From Muscardinus avellanarius (lineage: Eukaryota; Chordata; Mammalia; Rodentia; Gliridae): a stretch of 64,000 nt of DNA. A program made the translations under genes and the position numbers. Of this stretch, positions 59,758 to 64,000 are shown in pieces. The DNA lies in the NCBI GenBank assembly GCA_963383645.1, contig OY726572.1, positions 23,877,292-23,941,291 on the forward strand, read 5' to 3'. The notes below the pieces were generated by a model, which saw only the letters and a program-made list of their open reading frames with translations, was not told the DNA's origin and searched no databases. Positions within the stretch are counted from its first letter, which is position 1. The number at the start of each line of letters is the position of its first letter.

Positions 59758-59974
59758 AAAATGGGGTATAATAGCTGGGCGTGGTGGCGCACGGTTGTAA
59801 TCCCCGCACTTGGGAGGCAGAGACAGGAGGATTGCGCAGGTTTGAAGCCAGCCTCACTGGCTTAAGAGACCCTGTTTCCAAATAAAAATATAAAAAAATA
59901 GGTGTCTGGGAGTGTAGCCCAGAGGTACAGGGGTTTCCAGGAACCCCAGTACTACCAAAAAAAAATGGGGTATA
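59758..59974 (+). mobile_element. B1-dID SINE, variant subfamily, with perfect 13-bp target-site duplication
   Basis: aaaatggggtata at 59758-59770 and 59962-59974 flanks an intact dimer whose ID half reads 'gtgtctgggagtgtagcccagaggtacaggggtttccaggaaccccagtactacc'. Exact flanks and an intact body suggest it is among the younger insertions here. Confidence 0.95.
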
Positions 59975-60189
59975 TAACAATTTAACTTACTGTGTCATTG
60001 TGATGATTAAATAAGAAAATCAATTTAAAGTGCAGAGAGGGACTGGCTGAGGTATCTAGGAAGTTCTAAACACATTTTAACAGTAGTTATTACAGCTCTA
60101 GGGTAGGACCGAGCCTTGCACATCTTTGCAATCCAGGACTCACTACAGTGATTGGAACTTACATACAAGTGTGGGCCTCCAGATCCTCA

Positions 60190-60325
60190 GCTATCAACAA
60201 CAAAACTGATGATGTGACTTGGAGCAGGTCCCTTCCCCTCCTGGTCCTCAGTCCCCACATCTAAAAATTGAGGAGGCGGGATCAGGAGAATCTCATAATT
60301 CCTCCCAGCTCTAAAATATTTCATC
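60190..60325 (+). mobile_element. Probable MIR remnant
   Basis: 'gatgtgacttggagcaggtcccttcccctcctggtcctcagtccccacatctaaaaattgagg' follows MIR weakly. Confidence 0.5.
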
Positions 60326-60330
60326 CAACT

Positions 60331-60536
60331 CAGTAGTTCTCCATGGCATGATTTTGCGCCTCCCCCAGACCTTTGACAAGGTCTGGAAATGTTTTTGATT
60401 TCACGCCTTGGGGAGGTGCTGTTGGCATCAAGTTAGGTGGAGGCCTGGAATATGGGGAAGAAATGCATAGGACGGCCCCCACAGAAAGAATTGTTCTGCC
60501 CTAAATGTCAATAACAACGAGGCTGAAAGACCCTGA
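60331..60536 (+). mobile_element. MER20 (hAT-Charlie)
   Basis: 'cagtagttctccatggcatgattttgcgcctcccccagacctttgacaaggtctggaaatgtttttgattt...ggcatcaagttaggtggaggcc...aggacggcccccacagaaagaattgttctgccctaaatgtcaataacaacgaggctgaaagaccctg' tracks MER20 across its full length. Confidence 0.88.
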
Positions 60537-61120
60537 TCTACCTCTATACAAATGCCTGGACTCTGATTTGCTGGGCAGGTGCCTTTGTGTCTTGCGGCTT
60601 GCCGCGATGCCCAGAGGAGCAGGGTTCTTCGAGGCAGCAGAGTGGGTTATCGATTGTCTGTTCTGCTGCCACCTTCCACCCTCACCACATTGATCTTGTT
60701 GGAAGTGGGGAGGTTAGCTAGCCCAGGCATTTTAAAATTAAATTTGGAATGATTCCTGTGCATCGCTAGACTCCAAGATGGCTCCGCCAGGGCTGGGGTG
60801 AGGGGCTATTTCTCTATTTGAGATTCCTGGAGCCTCGGCCTGTGACAAAGCTCCTAGCACAATCCTAAACCCTGTCTTCCACCCCAACTCACACCCTCCA
60901 GAGGGCAGCTCAACTCTTCTGGTGATGGACAAGCTGCCTTGGGAAGAGGATGCACTGTCATCTGGGGAGAGCTTGAGACCGGTGGGCATGGCAGCCCCAA
61001 GGTGAGTTCATGGCCTCCCACACCCTGGGGAAGACGCCTTCATGTCCTCACATCTCACCCTCCCATGTTGTCTCCAGGACCAAAGTATCTGTATCATCTC
61101 TCCTTTGCAAGGTTCTTTCA
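60537..61120. other. Unassigned intronic sequence
   Basis: Nothing recognised. Confidence 0.5.
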
Positions 61121-61125
61121 CTTCT

Positions 61126-61126
61126 C

Positions 61127-61186
<60 letters not shown>

Positions 61187-61189
61187 TTT
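61126..61189. repeat. (CTTT)n microsatellite, not attached to a recognisable SINE
   Basis: About sixteen pure tetranucleotide copies followed by a T run and then unique DNA. The 242-residue open frame across it is an artefact of the repeat. Confidence 0.95.
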
Positions 61190-63040
61190 TGCTTCCCCAA
61201 CTCCACTTATTCCCTCTGAATTCCTGCTGAGAGCTTTTGGGTTTCCTGGGAAGAGCACAAAGGAGGAGAAAGGAGACCCAGAGTCCAGCTTGGCCCACAT
61301 CACTTTCTATTTCCTCTCGCTGCCTCAGTCTTCTCATCTGTTAAATAGGCATTTGCCTGTTAGTTATAAGAGAAGAAAAATAAAGAGGAGAAATGCTTTG
61401 CAAGTCTTTCTGGTATTGCACACCCAATCAGTTATTGTCTTCTGGATTCTGCTACGCCGGCCAGGCAGGCAGGGCTCAGTCCCCTGTGGCACCTCTCCTC
61501 TCGCACCCATGGACATTCTCAGCCTGCCCTTAGGGATGACCTCTGTCTCCACTCTTCACTGTGATGTCATCAGTGATTCCCTATCTCACCTGTCCAGCTC
61601 TACAAGGGACTGGCTGCCTGAAGGCTCAGGCACTCTGAGCAGCTTATTCTGGTCTCTGCTGGGCTGAGAAGGGCACGCTGAAAGTGTGAGTCAAAATAAA
61701 CAGCTCACGAGGCTCATCAAGTTTCCACAGATAGCACTGTAGCTGAAGCCACCACCAGCCCCACCCACAGACAGGCACCTGCTCATCTGAGCTTGTCACT
61801 GGAAAGAGAGGTGTGGTCGGAAGGAGGCTTGGTGCCAGAGGACAGTGCACCCTAAGCAGCAGGGAGGCCAGGCCCCTGACACTCCTGACTTTTGGTGAAA
61901 AGAGCAAGGGACACGTGGTGCCTGGGATCTTCCCAGTCAGTGCAAAAAGGCTTTTTAAAGGCAAGAGGATGGATTTCAGTTTAGGTATGAAGAGAGCATC
62001 CTTCCTGATGTCAATGTGTCATTCCTGCTGGGACAGCAGCCACTTGTGTTTTAAGCACAAATGAGTTTGGATGGGTCAGTAGGGGACATTGGAGAGGAGA
62101 CTTCCAAGAAATTTCTAAGGTGCTTATAAAACCTTATTGGAAAAGAATGATGCAGGGCTCCCCACTGCGCCCCGTGGGGATGGAGGATGAGCCACAGTCA
62201 TGGTTCAGTTGGAACCCCTCTGAAAAGGTATTTTCTCAAGTGTAAGCATAGCCCCAAATCTTGGCTCTTTCTCTTATAAATATGTCACAAAGAAGGATCC
62301 CTTGCTCTTTTGATTGTGAAATTATCAGATCTGGGATACCTCAAAGTTAGAGCCTTAGAATGGTATTTATAATTATAAAATGAGTGAAGAAAAAAGGCAG
62401 GCCCAGAGAGACCCCGGGACAAGTTTGCTTTCCAGGGTCACTCTCTGTAGAAGCTTCATAGATCACTGAGTAAGCAAGTGAGACTTTTAGAAAGCTTGGG
62501 GGAGTCTGCAAGTTTAAGTGCTGGGTGTGACTCTGGGGCTATGCATGCCCTGGAGGTTCCAGGACAGAGCTCTGTTCCAATCTTTACTGACACTGGTGTG
62601 TTATCCCTGACCAATTCTTCTCTTGGGTCCCATGCTTCTGTAGGACCTTATTGGGTGGCCACAATATTTTATCTGTTCCCTTCCTGCCCAATATATGCTG
62701 GTAAGACCCAGTTTCCATCATATTATTTTCATTTCAGCCATTTAACATTTTCTTTAGCTATATGCTTCTTGGCTCCATCTGGACTTTGGGAAATGAATAA
62801 CTTTAACATCGTACTCCAACAGCTGGTCCTCTGGCCTCTGGAAGGACCACTAGCCAGGGCGGTCAGGGGGACCCACAGATCAATGCCCGAGACACTCTCC
62901 AGGGAATATTAGCAGTAATGGTTCAATCTGGACCCGGCCATTAAAGGACAATAGTGCGTTTTAAGTAGATGTCAAAGAGTCTGAAAATTTGCAGCCAAAA
63001 CCAAATCACCTTTTATAAAATCAATTTTTGATGTGGGGAA
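61190..63040. other. Unassigned intronic sequence just 3' of ALK exon 4
   Basis: Contains a MIR-like scrap ('gctgcctcagtcttctcatctgttaaatagg', near 61320-61350) and otherwise no recognised repeat or exon. Confidence 0.5.
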
Positions 63041-63347
<307 letters not shown>

Positions 63348-63574
63348 TCAGGAATGCTGGAGGGCTTTCTCATCTTTTCACACATGAGACCCCTTCCTCC
63401 TCTCTTAGCTTTTCTTTGCATATAGTACAGACTGATGCTAGTAGACAGTGGTTTCCTCAGTGGGCTTATAACTGGTCAGGGCAAGGCTCCAACCTTAGTT
63501 CCCATGCTTAATGGCTCTTTGTCCTTGAGCCTCGAGGTTTTCATTTGGGAAATAGGAACAAAAACATCTATTTC

Positions 63575-63705
63575 AAATGACTCCTGCTCCTTTCCTTACT
63601 AGCCAAGTGACCTTGGCAAAGCTTTGGCTTTCCTAGGTTTCAGTTCCCCGTGTATAAAATGAGGTGAGAAGGGTTGGTTGGATTCAGTAATCTCTTAAGA
63701 TTCAT
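63575..63705 (+). mobile_element. MIR remnant in intron 3
   Basis: 'ccttactagccaagtgaccttggcaaagctttggctttcctaggtttcagttccccgtgtataaaatgagg' follows the MIR 3' half forward. Confidence 0.75.
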
Positions 63706-64000
63706 CACAGATCTTCAGCCTATGAGTCATGTGAATATGCAACTGTTCTTTACAAAGGAAGCCCTACAAATCCCCCCTGGTTCCATCTTTGTGGCAGAGC
63801 TTCCTTCTGGGACATGCCAACCCTGATTCTAGCAGCACAAGCCACATGGTCTACAAGAAACCCACATTCATGGAGATTACTGTCAGCATAAACACATGGC
63901 ACCATTTGGTTGTTCCAGGCACTCCCCCCAGTGCACTGATTTTACTTGCCACAATTATGCTTGGATGCTTCGGACTAGCAGATGTTGCACCTCTTGCAGT

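Noticed and set aside
60939..61667. Longest open frame in the window, 242 codons on the plus strand
   Set aside because: It runs through a (CTTT)n microsatellite that gives Ser-Phe-Phe-Leu repeats, has no splice or start context and no recognisable domain. It is on the strand opposite ALK and looks like chance.

Overview
This is a window of mammalian, almost certainly squirrel-family (Sciuridae) rodent, nuclear DNA. The host call rests on at least sixteen dimeric B1-dID SINEs (a B1 half, an A-rich linker, an ID-like half with an A-rich tail), a SINE type characteristic of squirrels and dormice. They sit among old mammalian MIR, L2, MER5/MER20 and L1M remnants. There are no operons, bacterial genes or CRISPR arrays.

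The only protein-coding sequence I can support is one 202-bp exon on the minus strand at 63049-63250. Its 66 complete codons plus split glycines at both ends match the MAM1-domain exon of the receptor tyrosine kinase ALK (exon 4 in human numbering). It has a consensus donor and acceptor, the same length and the same codon phase as I recall for human. The gene therefore runs right to left: 63251-64000 is the 3' end of intron 3, and 1-63048 is the first 63 kb of the very long intron 4. Exon 5 was not found, as expected if the intron is as long as in human (well over 100 kb, from memory).

Layout of the intron: 1-4.6 kb is decayed L1 (ORF1 end, ORF2 piece, and a 3' end with an internal duplication) broken by SINEs and a 310-bp homopurine tract. 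4.6-17.3 kb is mixed unique DNA with MIRs, SINEs, one chimeric L1/SINE insertion and one old LTR. 17.3-20.1 kb is an AT-rich antisense L1M. 20-35 kb is mostly unique DNA with CpG-retaining blocks (25.1-25.8 and 30.8-31.6 kb) and a tandem SINE pair. 35-44.8 kb holds L1 3' ends, an L2-like element, an LTR and two SINEs with very long simple-repeat expansions. 44.8-63 kb is mostly unique, with MIRs, a second L2-like element, a MER20, two young-looking SINEs and further CpG-retaining blocks.

The most interesting content is how insertions were made: an L1 3' end joined to an inverted, 3'-truncated SINE inside one perfect 16-bp target-site duplication; a 106-bp miniature inverted L1 insertion inside a perfect 15-bp duplication; and repeated birth of microsatellites from SINE A-rich segments. 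I found no previously undescribed gene system. Repeat family names are from memory of consensus sequences, without a library search.
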